Shown here: positions 52,037 to 60,654 of the stretch, piece by piece
How positions within the stretch are numbered: the first letter of the stretch is position 1
How the letters are laid out: each line of letters begins with the position of its first letter
Source of the DNA: Paractinoplanes tereljensis
Lineage (GTDB): Bacteria > Actinomycetota > Actinomycetes > Mycobacteriales > Micromonosporaceae
Assembly: GCF_016862435.1 (NCBI RefSeq)
Contig: NZ_BOMY01000002.1
Coordinates: 310,001 to 374,000, forward strand
Direction of reading: 5' to 3'
Length of the DNA stretch: 64,000 nt
Translations under genes and position numbers: made by a program
The notes under the pieces: generated by a model
Seen by the model: only the letters and a program-made list of their open reading frames with translations
What the model was told of the DNA's origin: nothing
The model's database searches: none

Positions 52037-52293
52037 CAGGCCAGATCCGCAGGTCGAGCCAGATCACGGGAGGCGGCGATTTCGAACTCGGCGTCAGCCT
52101 CATCCGGAGACAGGCCGAGCAGGTCAACAATGCTCTCCCGACCACCGGTCAACTGCTCATAGTCCTCGAACGTCAGCAGCACGTGCGCCGGCCGCCCCCG
52201 GTCAGTGATGAAAACCGGCCCGCCACGAGCCGCGTTCTTGGCCCGCCCGGTGTCCTGATTGAACTCCCGGCTAGACATCCTCGTAACCGTCAC
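52036..52293 (-). CDS. Phd/YefM-family antitoxin
   Basis: An 85-residue antitoxin starting TVTRMSSREFNQDTGRAKNA, continuing GPVFITDRGRPAHVLLTFED and YEQLTGG, the normal Phd/YefM DNA-binding half, followed by a short acidic C-terminal tail that would wrap the toxin. GTG at 52293 is chosen by family length; GTG at 52296 or ATG at 52278 are alternatives. It binds VapC and should repress its own promoter. The pair lies near tRNA-Val, but no direct repeats suggest an integrated island. Confidence 0.88.
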   Translation of the reverse strand: MTVTRMSSREFNQDTGRAKNAARGGPVFITDRGRPAHVLLTFEDYEQLTGGRESIVDLLGLSPDEADAEFEIAASRDLARPADLA

Positions 52294-52445
52294 CACCCCA
52301 CCCCCAAACCCGCGTAGCAATGTTACTACCCAACCGCGAACCCCAACAACGAGCAATGCTGTGCAGACGAACTAAGGTCTCCAGGCACGGCCATAGACCC
52401 ACCTCGCCTAGCTGGGCCACGCATGACAACCGCAACCAACTGACA

Positions 52446-52473
52446 AACAAAAAGCCGCCCTCGAGAGGGCGGC
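52446..52473 (-). terminator. intrinsic terminator downstream of tRNA-Val
   Basis: GCCGCCCT-CGAG-AGGGCGGC (52454-52473) forms an 8-bp GC stem with a 4-base loop, followed on the minus strand by a run of five U residues. It lies about 46 bases past the tRNA 3' end, the expected place for a tRNA transcript to stop. Confidence 0.88.
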
Positions 52474-52519
52474 CATCGCAACGTGGGGCTTCCGGGGCTC
52501 GGCCCCGGAGAAAGAATCG

Positions 52520-52591
52520 TGGGCGATACTGGGATCGAACCAGTGACCTCTCCGGTGTGAACGGAGCGCTCTCCCGCTGAGCTAATCGCCC
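52520..52591 (-). tRNA. tRNA-Val (anticodon CAC)
   Basis: The minus strand reads as a complete cloverleaf of 72 bases: acceptor GGGCGAT pairing with ATCGCCC, D-arm with GCTC/GAGC, anticodon stem CTCCG/CGGAG around TTCACAC (anticodon CAC, reading GUG), and T-arm CTGG-TTCGATC-CCAG. The discriminator base is A and CCA is not encoded. It decodes the most used valine codon of high-GC genomes. No intron or mismatch is seen. Confidence 0.96.
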
Positions 52592-52644
52592 TCAACTTGC
52601 AGACAGACTGTACTAGACGGCGCCAGTGGGTTGCTAATCCGGGG

Positions 52645-53046
52645 TCAGCTCAGCCAGTCGCGTGCTTCCTGGATCAGGTCGATGCCGAAGCTGAGCTTCA
52701 CCGACACCCAGACGATGCCGGCGACGAAGACCATCCCGACCACGCCGATGATCGCCCGCACCCCGAGGCTCTGCCGGCCGATCCAGCTCGTCCACGCCTT
52801 CACGTGCCGCCTGGTGAACTCGAGCAGACGTTTGGCCCAGGCGAATTCGAGGGACCAGATCGCCAGGCCGAGGATGACGATCGCCCAGCCGGGGCCGGGG
52901 AACGGGATCAAGACTATGCCGAGGGCGACCACGAGCGTGCCGAGCACGCCAATTCCGATCTTGAGGGCAAGCCGACCGGTGGGGTTCGCCCGGATCTTGT
53001 CCAAAACGCCCATCGGTGCCCGATCTTCGTCCGCTTTCGTGCTCAT
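52645..53046 (-). CDS. PGPGW-motif membrane protein (TIGR02611-like)
   Basis: A 133-residue protein with four hydrophobic helices and the signature PFPGPGWAIVILGLAIWSLE, which defines the actinobacterial PGPGW family. It starts with a charged cytoplasmic stretch (STKADEDRAPMGVLDK) and ends FGIDLIQEARDWLS. No function is known for the family. The ATG is at 53046; the gene is divergent from ssgB with a 277-base gap, so a shared control region is possible. Confidence 0.85.
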   Translation of the reverse strand: MSTKADEDRAPMGVLDKIRANPTGRLALKIGIGVLGTLVVALGIVLIPFPGPGWAIVILGLAIWSLEFAWAKRLLEFTRRHVKAWTSWIGRQSLGVRAIIGVVGMVFVAGIVWVSVKLSFGIDLIQEARDWLS

Positions 53047-53323
53047 TTCATCCCCCAGTGTCCCGGGTCCCCGTCACTACCCGGGAGGAATGGACGTTAC
53101 CGGAGTAAGTCAACTGCTGGACCACCCGACGCCGGGCGGAACCGAGTACTTGGGGCAGAACAGTACAAGATATCGCTTTACGTCTTGTGCGAAAGGGTTT
53201 TCGGAACCGTCTTCCCACTACTGGGTGAGATCAGCGTATGGCGGAGCGTAACGACAGGGATCACCTGAGTATGGGAAACGCGGGGTTCACCAGCCTCGCA
53301 GCGGTGCCGGGGGGAGTTCGTCC

Positions 53324-53755
53324 ATGAGTACCATTCGTCCAACGACCGTCGAGGTCGAGACCTCGCTGCGGCTCGTAGCGCCTGATGCCACGGCTCTGCC
53401 CGTGCGCGCCAGTCTCCGTTACGACCCAGCGGACCCGTATGCGGTCCATGTGTTGTTCCATGCGGAATCAGCCGGTGGGGAAGCCGTGAGCTGGTCCTTC
53501 GCACGGGAACTGCTCGTCACCGGGCTCGATGAGCCCGCGGGTATCGGCGACGTCCGGGTGTGGCCGTGGGCCACGCCGCGGGGGGATTTTGTCGCCCTGG
53601 CGCTGTCGTCTCCGGACGGCAACGCGTTGTTTGAAGTGCCCCGCAGTGTCCTCGTCCGATTCCTCCGTCGCACCTATGTCGTGGTGCCGCGCGGCCGGGA
53701 ATCCGAACATCTGGACGTCGATGCCGCGGTCAACCGCCTGCTGGCGGGAAGATAG
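53324..53755 (+). CDS. ssgB: SsgA-like cell-division/sporulation regulator
   Basis: A 143-residue SsgA/SsgB-like protein (SALP family), found in morphologically complex actinomycetes. The family core is visible: SLRYDPADPYAVHVLFHAES, then VSWSFARELLVTGL, GIGDVRVWPWATPRGDFVAL and EVPRSVLVRFLRRTYVVVP. In Streptomyces SsgB recruits FtsZ to the sites of sporulation division. The ATG at 53324 has GGGGGGAG 7 bases upstream. A strong terminator follows at once, so the gene is its own transcription unit. I call it ssgB rather than another SALP because single SALPs outside Streptomyces are usually SsgB-like. Confidence 0.9.
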   Translation: MSTIRPTTVEVETSLRLVAPDATALPVRASLRYDPADPYAVHVLFHAESAGGEAVSWSFARELLVTGLDEPAGIGDVRVWPWATPRGDFVALALSSPDGNALFEVPRSVLVRFLRRTYVVVPRGRESEHLDVDAAVNRLLAGR

Positions 53756-53777
53756 AGCGCAGGTAGATCAAGTAGAT

Positions 53778-53816
53778 AAAGACCCGCGCGGACACTGCCG
53801 GTCCGCGCGGGTCTTT
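53778..53816 (+). terminator. strong intrinsic terminator after ssgB
   Basis: AAAGACCCGCGCGGAC (53778-53793) pairs with GTCCGCGCGGGTCTTT (53801-53816) in a 16-bp perfect stem with a 7-base loop, and the T-run continues as TTTT. It lies 22 bases after the ssgB stop. The A-run on the left could allow weaker action on the other strand. Confidence 0.92.
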
Positions 53817-53947
53817 TCTGTTCGGCAATGAAATGCAACCGGACAAAAAGCCCGACTAAGGACAATCGTCCGGGTTTTCCAGCAGATTCCCGTCACGCCG
53901 CCTTTTAGCTCGTGCGTCGTTGGTCATCGACAGTTACCGTCAGCCCG

Positions 53948-54802
53948 ATGACCTCAACAAGAACGCACGCCACAGCGCTCTCGCCGCCCGGCTGGGCGGG
54001 CGTGGGCACGTGCGTTCTGCGCGAGATCCAGCCGATGCCGCCGTGGCGCCCGAGTTTCCACGCGTTGCTGCTGGCGACGGCCGGGCACGGCACCGTCGAG
54101 GTCGACTTCGAGGCTAAGATCTGCCGGCCGGGCACGCTGCTGTGGATCCGCCCGGGGCAGGCCCTCCAACTCGGTTCGAACGGCTTGGCCGCTTCCGTCG
54201 TCACGTTCGACGGCCGATTGGCCGGCGACCACTGGCCCGATCAGCCGGAATCACCGACGCGCTGGCAGTTGGAGGGCGAGGACGAAGACGCGGTGATCAG
54301 CGAGTTCGCCCAGCTGGCGGTCGACTGCGACCGGCACCGGGCCGGGCCGCTCGCCGCCGAGTTGCTCCGCCACCAGCTGACCGTGCTGCTGCTCCGCATC
54401 GCGCTGCTGGCCGGCCGACCGCCGGCCCACGGCGCCGAGGCCCGCACGTTCGCCCGGTTCCGGCGGCGGCTCGAGTCGGGTCATCCGCGCAGCCGCCGGG
54501 TCGAGGACTACGCCGACGAGATGGGCTGCTCGGTGCGCACGCTGACCCGGGCCAGCCTCGCGGTCACCGGCCGCACCGCCAAGCAGGTGGTCGACGACCG
54601 GGTCGCCCTCGAGGCCCGCCGGCTGCTTGCCTGCACCCCGATGTCGGTCGCCGAAGTGGGCCGCTACCTCGGGTTTCCCGAGCCGACGAACTTCGGCCGG
54701 TTCTTCCACCGCGAGGTCGGGATCAGCCCTGGCCACTTCCGCGCCGAGGCGAGTCCGGACAACCACGCCGCGATCCCGGAGCAGCGACGACCCCCTGACT
54801 GA
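53948..54802 (+). CDS. AraC-family transcriptional regulator
   Basis: A 284-residue regulator with an N-terminal cupin-like sensing domain (HALLLATAGHGTVEVDFEAK, then PGTLLWIRPGQALQL) and a C-terminal AraC DNA-binding domain with two helix-turn-helix units (RVEDYADEMGCSVRTLTRAS, then MSVAEVGRYLGFPEPTNFGR and FFHREVGISPGHFRAE). Such proteins usually activate nearby genes when the cupin binds a ligand. ATG at 53948 is used; the earlier in-frame start is not protein-like. Its targets are not evident, since the next gene is an Rrf2 regulator. Confidence 0.92.
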   Translation: MTSTRTHATALSPPGWAGVGTCVLREIQPMPPWRPSFHALLLATAGHGTVEVDFEAKICRPGTLLWIRPGQALQLGSNGLAASVVTFDGRLAGDHWPDQPESPTRWQLEGEDEDAVISEFAQLAVDCDRHRAGPLAAELLRHQLTVLLLRIALLAGRPPAHGAEARTFARFRRRLESGHPRSRRVEDYADEMGCSVRTLTRASLAVTGRTAKQVVDDRVALEARRLLACTPMSVAEVGRYLGFPEPTNFGRFFHREVGISPGHFRAEASPDNHAAIPEQRRPPD

Positions 54803-54867
54803 GCGTAATTCCCATTCATCCATGGGGTATGTGCGGGTTGTTGACATCAAGGGGGCATGATGGGTGG

Positions 54868-55323
54868 GTGCAGATCTCCGCGCGTGGTGATTACGCGGTC
54901 CGCGCCGCCCTCAGCTTGGCGCAGGCCTATCCGTCCCTGATGTCGGCCCAGGCCATTGCCCAGGACCAGGACATGCCCCGCAAGTTCCTCGAGGCAGTGC
55001 TCGCCGATCTGCGCCGTGCGGGTGTGGTCCGGGCCCAGCGAGGTGCCGAAGGCGGCTACACCCTGTCAGCGTCCCCACGGGACGTAACAATCGGCCAGAT
55101 ATTGCGAGCGGTCGATGGACCGCTGGCCGGTGTGCGTGGCCTCCGTCCGGAAGAGACACGCTACGAAGGCGCCGCCGAAAACCTCCCTAACCTATGGGTG
55201 GCCGTCCGGGCCGCGGTCCGCGAGGTGGTCGACGAGGTGAGTCTGGCCGAGTTGATCAGCGGCCGGATGCCGGCCCACGTCCGCAAGCTCACGACCCGCC
55301 CGGATGCATGGCAGCCTCGCTGA
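54868..55323 (+). CDS. Rrf2-family transcriptional regulator without cysteine ligands
   Basis: A 151-residue winged-helix protein: QISARGDYAVRAALSLAQAY, then AIAQDQDMPRKFLEAVLADL and RRAGVVRAQRGAEGGYTLSA, as in IscR, NsrR and CymR. The three cysteines that hold an Fe-S cluster in IscR/NsrR are absent (the protein has none), so it probably senses a small molecule, like CymR. GTG at 54868 starts it; AAGGGGG lies 12 bases upstream, which is far. A TTGACA at 54841-54846 may be its -35 box. Confidence 0.85.
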   Translation: MQISARGDYAVRAALSLAQAYPSLMSAQAIAQDQDMPRKFLEAVLADLRRAGVVRAQRGAEGGYTLSASPRDVTIGQILRAVDGPLAGVRGLRPEETRYEGAAENLPNLWVAVRAAVREVVDEVSLAELISGRMPAHVRKLTTRPDAWQPR

Positions 55324-55392
55324 GTTTGTAATTCCCCAAAACCGGGAATCGATGGCCAACCGACCAGTACCGCCCCAGGGAGGGACGCACCG

Positions 55393-55566
55393 ATGGCCAT
55401 CCTGTTCCGCAGCCGCAAGAAGTTCGGGCCGCTGATCCTGAACTTCACGGAGAATGGTTTCTCCTCGTGGAGCTTCAAAATCGGCCGCTGGTCCTGGAAC
55501 TCGCGCACCCGCGCGCACCGCGTCGACCTGCCCGGCCCGCTGTCCTGGAAGCAGGACAAGCGTTAG
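55393..55566 (+). CDS. 57-residue DUF4236-like protein
   Basis: A small complete gene encoding 57 residues: AILFRSRKKFGPLILNFTEN, then GFSSWSFKIGRWSWNSRTRA and a Pro-Gly end (VDLPGPLSWKQDKR). The pattern of an initial FRxRKKFGP, a GxSSWSFKIG strand pair and a final PGPLSW follows the DUF4236 family of short basic beta-rich proteins of unknown function. The ATG is preceded by AGGGAGGGA at about 8 bases. It overlaps the convergent next gene by four bases. Relatives occur widely in actinomycetes, often as several copies. Confidence 0.78.
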   Translation: MAILFRSRKKFGPLILNFTENGFSSWSFKIGRWSWNSRTRAHRVDLPGPLSWKQDKR

Positions 55567-56444
55567 TCACCCACGCCGATCACGACATCCCCGCCCAGCC
55601 GCCCGGTCGGCGGCTGGCGGGTGACGGCCCCCGAGTCCACCAGGGTGTGCAGCACCCGGGTGGCGTCCGCGGCCCGATAGATCGTCGACGTGAGCGTGAA
55701 CGTCCGCAGCTCGGTCACCGTCGCCGAACCCACTCGGGCCAGGTGCGCGAGCAGCTCACGCCGTAGCGGACCGGGGTGCGGGCTGAGCGAGATGTCGATC
55801 AGGTGCCGGTCCGGATCGCCGGGGTCGCGGTAGCGCACCCCGGCGAACTCGTCGACCGCCCACAGTGCCTCTTTGAACCCCTCGAGGCTTTTGCCGGATG
55901 TGGTGCCGAAGAGCAGCAATTCTCCGGGCTCGTCGCCGGTCGCCAACTCCACCGACGCACACAGCGGCCATCCCGCGCGATAGGGCTCGACCGCCGTGCC
56001 GGGCGGCAACACCAGCAGAAACTCCGCCGGCTTACCGGCTGCCAACGCGGCCACGGTGGCCGGCGCGGGCGGTTCACCCGCGCTCGAATCAAGAAACCCC
56101 AGCAGCGGTACGCGCTGAGCACCGGCCGCCTTCAGAGCCACCGCGAGCCGCGCGTCGGTGCCGCCGGACACCGCGAACACGGTAAGTGCCGCATCGCCGA
56201 CCACGGCCGCCAACCGATCGCGTACGGCATCGGTCTGCTCCCCGACGAGCAGCATGGACAGTTCCCGGCCACGTACGAAATCGGTCTGCTCGACCAGCAC
56301 CCGCGCCGCGGCCTCGGCCGATTCCCCGCCGTCCGCATCGGCGAAGCCGTGCGCGTAGGTCACCCGCCGCCCGCGGTGCAGCGCGGCCGGAGCCCACGCC
56401 TCCAGGTGCCGGACCAGCAGTTCCCGTTTCACAGCGGCAATCAC
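55563..56444 (-). CDS. TcmP-like (three-Cys-motif partner) protein, tentative
   Basis: A 293-residue cytoplasmic protein starting near VKRELLVRHLEAWAPAALHR and GRRVTYAHGFADADGG, which recalls the beginning of three-Cys-motif partner proteins. The middle part has a Rossmann-like alternation (ELSMLLVGEQTDAVRDRLAA, DAALTVFAVSGGTDARLAV), and a winged-helix-like C-terminal end follows (LLAHLARVGSATVTELRTF). No methyltransferase motif is intact. The GTG at 56444 is the start. It converges on the small DUF4236-like gene. The assignment is by general similarity only; a conserved hypothetical protein is the safe name. Confidence 0.55.
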   Translation of the reverse strand: MIAAVKRELLVRHLEAWAPAALHRGRRVTYAHGFADADGGESAEAAARVLVEQTDFVRGRELSMLLVGEQTDAVRDRLAAVVGDAALTVFAVSGGTDARLAVALKAAGAQRVPLLGFLDSSAGEPPAPATVAALAAGKPAEFLLVLPPGTAVEPYRAGWPLCASVELATGDEPGELLLFGTTSGKSLEGFKEALWAVDEFAGVRYRDPGDPDRHLIDISLSPHPGPLRRELLAHLARVGSATVTELRTFTLTSTIYRAADATRVLHTLVDSGAVTRQPPTGRLGGDVVIGVGD

Positions 56445-56522
56445 GCTCTACATTGTCGCGCTACGTAGCCGAAAACAGGCGCGCGGCTGCGGGGTTGTAC
56501 CTACGGTGTTCGGGCGAGCACT

Positions 56523-58214
56523 ATGGGACACATGCCTTCGGTGACGACCGCTGACCTGACGCAGCGCGCGCAGACGTTGTCGTCTGCGGGCGATCTGGTC
56601 GGTGCCCAGCGGGTGCTGGCCACCGCGCTCGATCCGGCCGACGCCACCGATCCCCGCCACGCCGACGCCGACCTGGCGATGGCCGCCGCACTGCACGCCC
56701 GCCTGCTGATCGCACTGGGCGACCCGCACAGCGCCCGCCTGTGGGCCGCCTACGCGCACGAGGCCGAGGAGCGGCTGCACGGGCCGCACGACGAGCGCAC
56801 CCTGGGCGCGGCCGCCACCCACGCGGCGGTGCTGCAGCGGGTCGGCCACTACGGCAAGGCCGCCCAGGTCTATCAGGCCCTGGTCACCGAGCTGGCCGCC
56901 CGCGAGGGCCCGGACGCACCACGGGTGCTGGCGGCCGAGGCCGACCTGGCCACCGCCGAGCACGCGGCCGGGCACTGCCAGTCGGCCCGGGCCCGGCTCA
57001 GCGACGCCTGGACCAGGCATCGCGCCCAGCACGGCGACGCCGCCCCGGCCGGCATCAAGATGCTGGCCCGGCTGGGTGCGATGGAGCGTGAGTGCGCCCG
57101 CGACGCCGAGTCCCGCGAGCACCTGGCGCTGGCCCAGGAGCTCTGCGCTCGCTACCTGCCGGCCGACCACCCGCTGGTCCGCCAGGTGAGCGCGCTGGCC
57201 TCCGCCTCCGCAACGGGCCGCCACGTGTGCGGCCGGGTGGCCCAGTCCACCGGCCCGCAGGTCGCCGCTCCCCAGGAGGCCGTCCCGCAGGAGGAGGCAC
57301 CTCAGGAGGAGGCCGCCCCACCCAGCCGCCCGTGGGACGACGGACCGCAGGACGCCGAGTTCCAGGACAGCGAGGACGACCGGCCGACCGTTCAGCAGGT
57401 GCCGTTCCCGCGCCGGCCGGGCGTGCCCGACCCGGGTGGCGACGGTTTCCCGCCCGATGCCAACCCGCTGCGGCCGCCGCCCGACAACCGCCCCACCGAC
57501 CCGAACGGCACCGTCTACCAGCAGCCGCTCTACCTGGCCGACGTGCATCAGGCGCCGGGCGACCTGCTCGGCCGGCACGCCCGCGCCGACACCCCGCCGC
57601 CGCTGCCCGGCCACCGCGCCCCCAACTACGGCCCCGACGGGCGCCCGCAGCCGATCGGTTCGGCGCCGGCCAGCACCCTGGCCACGCCACCCAACTCGGA
57701 ACGCCTCCTTCCGGTGCGCACCGAGCAACCGGTGACCGGCCGCCGGCGTCAGCCGTTCCTGCTGATCGCGGTGCTGATCGCAGGCATCGCGGTGGCCATC
57801 GCGATCGTGGCGCTGACCCTGCCCGACGCGAACGGCGCGACCGGCACGACCGGCACGCAGCCCACCGCGGCTCCCATCACCGCCACCACGACCGCCTCGG
57901 CCACCCCGACCACGGCGAGCAGCGCCACCGCTCCCCCGGTCGGCGACCCGGGCTCGCCCACCGACGTCAAGCTCCGGGACAACCGCGACAGCGTCGCGCT
58001 GACCTGGGTCTACCCGAAGGGCGCGGAGGGGCCGGTGCTGGTCTCCGGCGGCCGGGCCGGGCAGCAGCTGCGAGCGTTCCAGCAACTGCCGGCGGGCACC
58101 GCCGACTACATGGTCTACGGGCTGAACCCCGACCAGAACTACTGCTTCACGGTCTCGGTCGCCTACGGCACCGACCGCATCGCCGGATCAGCCCCGGTCT
58201 GCACCAAAAGGTAA
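56523..58214 (+). CDS. TPR protein with transmembrane helix and fibronectin-type C-terminal domain
   Basis: A 563-residue protein. Residues 1-215 are helical TPR-like repeats (AALHARLLIALGDPHSARLW, TLGAAATHAAVLQRVGHYGK, AQVYQALVTELAAREG). A long Pro/Gln/Asp-rich linker follows. One transmembrane helix lies near residues 420-440 (PFLLIAVLIAGIAVAIAIVA), then a Thr/Ala-rich spacer and an external fibronectin type III-like domain (DVKLRDNRDSVALTWVYPKG to YCFTVSVAYGTDRIAG). Topology is inside-to-outside. The start is ATG 56523 or the ATG three codons later. The neighbour downstream is a TPR-GGDEF gene, but the 104-base gap gives no strong evidence of an operon. The function is unknown; it may scaffold a surface complex. 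Confidence 0.75.
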   Translation: MGHMPSVTTADLTQRAQTLSSAGDLVGAQRVLATALDPADATDPRHADADLAMAAALHARLLIALGDPHSARLWAAYAHEAEERLHGPHDERTLGAAATHAAVLQRVGHYGKAAQVYQALVTELAAREGPDAPRVLAAEADLATAEHAAGHCQSARARLSDAWTRHRAQHGDAAPAGIKMLARLGAMERECARDAESREHLALAQELCARYLPADHPLVRQVSALASASATGRHVCGRVAQSTGPQVAAPQEAVPQEEAPQEEAAPPSRPWDDGPQDAEFQDSEDDRPTVQQVPFPRRPGVPDPGGDGFPPDANPLRPPPDNRPTDPNGTVYQQPLYLADVHQAPGDLLGRHARADTPPPLPGHRAPNYGPDGRPQPIGSAPASTLATPPNSERLLPVRTEQPVTGRRRQPFLLIAVLIAGIAVAIAIVALTLPDANGATGTTGTQPTAAPITATTTASATPTTASSATAPPVGDPGSPTDVKLRDNRDSVALTWVYPKGAEGPVLVSGGRAGQQLRAFQQLPAGTADYMVYGLNPDQNYCFTVSVAYGTDRIAGSAPVCTKR

Positions 58215-58318
58215 GCGAAAAGATAAGCAACCCGGCCGCAACCGAGCGGCACCGGTTCTGCTCCCGCCGCTGAGCACCATGGGTCGTCACGGCATTCCCT
58301 CGGCAGGAAGCAGACAAC

Positions 58319-59902
58319 GTGACGACGAAGGCGGTGGAACGCGGCCACGCCCCGGTCGCCGACGACGTCCGTGCGGCCTTCGCGGCCACTCTGACCGAGC
58401 TCGAGATCCGCGGGGTGATCGACTACCGCAGCGTCCGGGAACCCGCCGCCGCGGTGGAGCACGAAGCACGTGCGGCCGGCGACGAGGAGGCGGTCCAGCG
58501 GGCGGCCCTGCTGGGCGCGGACGCGCTGCTGCGGGCGGGCCGGATCGGTGAGGGCGGCCGACTGGCCCACCAGGCACGGGCCTGGGCGGAGGCGCACGAC
58601 AGCCCGTACGTCCTGGCCCGGGCCCACCGCGAACTGTCGATGTTCTACCGGCTGGTCGGCGACATCTCCGACGCGCTCACCCACGGGGTGCAGTGCGTGG
58701 CGAACCTGACCGACGACGTACCCCCGGCGATCCGGGCCCGGCACCTGATGACCCTGGCGGTGGCGCTCGACGACGGCGGCTCCATCGAGGAGGGCGACCG
58801 GCGTTCCCGGGAGGCGCTCCAGATCGCCAACGAGATCGGCGACCACGCGCTCACCCTGCTCGTGCTCAACAACATGACCTACTCGGCCTACGAGAACGGC
58901 GACGAGACGGCCGCCCGCGCCCTGGCCGAGCGGATGCGGCTGGCGTCCGGCCGGGCCCGCCGCCCGCTGTCGGCGAACGAGCTGGACACCGTGGCCCGGG
59001 TGGAGATGATGAGTGGCCGCTACGCGTCGGTGGAGACCGCGCTGGCCGGCATCCTCGACGGCAGCCTGCCGGTCAACGAGGGCGACGCGGCCGCCGAGTG
59101 CATGCTCACCCTGGCCGAGGCGCGGCGGCTGGACGGCCGGTTCGGCGACGCGCAGAGCGCGATCGACCGGGCCATCCTCGAATGCGAGACGAACGGACTG
59201 GGCCGGCTGCGGGCTCGGGCCCGGCAGGAGCAGGCGGCGTTGCACGCCGCCCAGGGCAACTTCCGGGAGGCGTACGAGGAGCATCTGCTCTTTCATGCCG
59301 ACTCGGCCGCCCTGCACTCCACCCAGCGGGAAGCCCGCGCCCGGGCCCTGCAGGCCGTCTTCGAGGCGAACGAGGCCCGCCGGGCCAGCGAGCACTTCCG
59401 CGAGATGGCCCACCGGGACGCGCTGACCGGCCTCCACAATCGCCGGTACGTCAACGAGCGGCTGCCCGCCATCCTGGCCGAGGCGGCGGCCCGGCGCACC
59501 CCGATCTCGGTGGCGATCGCCGACCTGGACCACTTCAAGCGGATCAACGACACGCTGTCGCACGCCACCGGCGACACGGTGCTGCAGCACATCGCGGAGC
59601 TGTTGAAGGAGGCGGCGGACGGCCCGGCGATCGCGGCCCGGATGGGCGGCGAGGAATTCCTGCTGATCTTCCCGGGAATGGACGGCGCCGAGGCACGCAA
59701 GCGCTGCGAGCTGCTGCGGTTGCGGATCCGCACGCACGGCTGGCAGCCGGTGACCGGCGCCCTGCCGGTGACCACCAGCATCGGGGTGACCACCGCGGTG
59801 GACGGCCGGGCCACGGTGTCGGCATTGTTGTCGCAGGCCGACCGCAACCTGTACGTGGCCAAGCGAGGCGGCCGAGACCGGGTGGTCGCGGACCCGGCGT
59901 AA
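58319..59902 (+). CDS. TPR-GGDEF diguanylate cyclase, cytoplasmic
   Basis: A 527-residue protein without membrane segments. Residues 1-340 are TPR-like helices (ALLGADALLRAGRIGEGGRL, LARAHRELSMFYRLVGDISD, LVLNNMTYSAYENGDETAAR), then a coiled linker (ALQAVFEANEARRASEHFRE) and a GGDEF domain with HRDALTGLHNRRYVNERLP and the active motif GGEEFLLIFPG. The I-site RxxD five residues before the motif is missing (GPAIAARM), so product inhibition is not expected. It should make c-di-GMP in response to a protein partner bound by the TPRs. GTG at 58319 has AGGAAG upstream. Its stop is two bases from the convergent EEP gene. Confidence 0.93.
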   Translation: MTTKAVERGHAPVADDVRAAFAATLTELEIRGVIDYRSVREPAAAVEHEARAAGDEEAVQRAALLGADALLRAGRIGEGGRLAHQARAWAEAHDSPYVLARAHRELSMFYRLVGDISDALTHGVQCVANLTDDVPPAIRARHLMTLAVALDDGGSIEEGDRRSREALQIANEIGDHALTLLVLNNMTYSAYENGDETAARALAERMRLASGRARRPLSANELDTVARVEMMSGRYASVETALAGILDGSLPVNEGDAAAECMLTLAEARRLDGRFGDAQSAIDRAILECETNGLGRLRARARQEQAALHAAQGNFREAYEEHLLFHADSAALHSTQREARARALQAVFEANEARRASEHFREMAHRDALTGLHNRRYVNERLPAILAEAAARRTPISVAIADLDHFKRINDTLSHATGDTVLQHIAELLKEAADGPAIAARMGGEEFLLIFPGMDGAEARKRCELLRLRIRTHGWQPVTGALPVTTSIGVTTAVDGRATVSALLSQADRNLYVAKRGGRDRVVADPA

Positions 59903-59904
59903 CG

Positions 59905-60654
59905 CTAGAGGTCGAAGTCGGCGACCACCGGGTGGTGGTCGGAGGCGTACTCGGTCTCGTCGCCGCGCAGCACCCGCAGCTCACGCACCCGCTCGGCCAC
60001 CGCCGGGTTGCCGAGGACGTAGTCGAGGCGCATCCCGCCGAACTCGCCCCCGCCCAGCCCGGTCGGCACGGTCCGCCCGTCGCCGACCCCGGCCCGCGGC
60101 CACAGGTCGGCCAGCCCACCCCGCTCGAAGGCGGCCAGGCCCCGGGTGTCCACCGTGCCGTCCGGCGCCAGGTGCCGGCGGCGATAGCGCGGGTCCAGGG
60201 TGGCCAGTGCCTCGGTGTGGTCGGTGTGCGGGTCGAGGCCGTTGAGGTCGCCGGCCAGCAGTACCAGCCGGCTGCGCGACCGGAAGTGCGCCGCCAGCCA
60301 GGTCGCCTCCCGCCGGCGCCGCTCCGGCGAGAAGGGGTTGAGGTGGGTGCTCACCACGGTGAGGTCGCCGGCCGTGACCGCGGCGGCCGCGTGGTGCAGC
60401 CGCCACCGCACCGACCAGCGCCGGGAGACCTCCCGGGGCGGCCGGACCAGCACCGCGACCGGCTGCCCGAAGACCGACCGGGACAGGTGCCCGACCAGGC
60501 CGAGCCGGCTCGCGAGGCGGTCGAGCCGGTGCTGGTCGAAGCCGCGCAGCTCCTGCAGGGTGAGCACGTCGGGCTGCTCGCGCCGCAGCACCGCCTCGAG
60601 GGCCGGCCACCGGTCCCCGCCACCGACCAGGATGTTCCAGGTGAGCAGCCGCAT
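59905..60654 (-). CDS. endonuclease/exonuclease/phosphatase (EEP) family hydrolase
   Basis: A 249-residue EEP-fold protein: RLLTWNILVGGG (metal Asn), DVLTLQELRG (metal Glu), STHLNPFSPERR (His), LAGDLNGLD (Asp and Asn) and the final SDHHPVVADFDL (Asp-His). These residues are intact, so it should cut phosphodiesters or phosphomonoesters with Mg2+. The substrate could be DNA, a phosphoinositide or a phospholipid head group; its operon partners are lipid-related. No signal peptide is seen. The ATG at 60654 overlaps the PAP2 stop (ATGA). Confidence 0.9.
   Translation of the reverse strand: MRLLTWNILVGGGDRWPALEAVLRREQPDVLTLQELRGFDQHRLDRLASRLGLVGHLSRSVFGQPVAVLVRPPREVSRRWSVRWRLHHAAAAVTAGDLTVVSTHLNPFSPERRRREATWLAAHFRSRSRLVLLAGDLNGLDPHTDHTEALATLDPRYRRRHLAPDGTVDTRGLAAFERGGLADLWPRAGVGDGRTVPTGLGGGEFGGMRLDYVLGNPAVAERVRELRVLRGDETEYASDHHPVVADFDL

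Noticed and set aside
51602..52591. Integrated island at tRNA-Val carrying the toxin-antitoxin pair
   Set aside because: No integrase and no visible repeat of the tRNA 3' end nearby.
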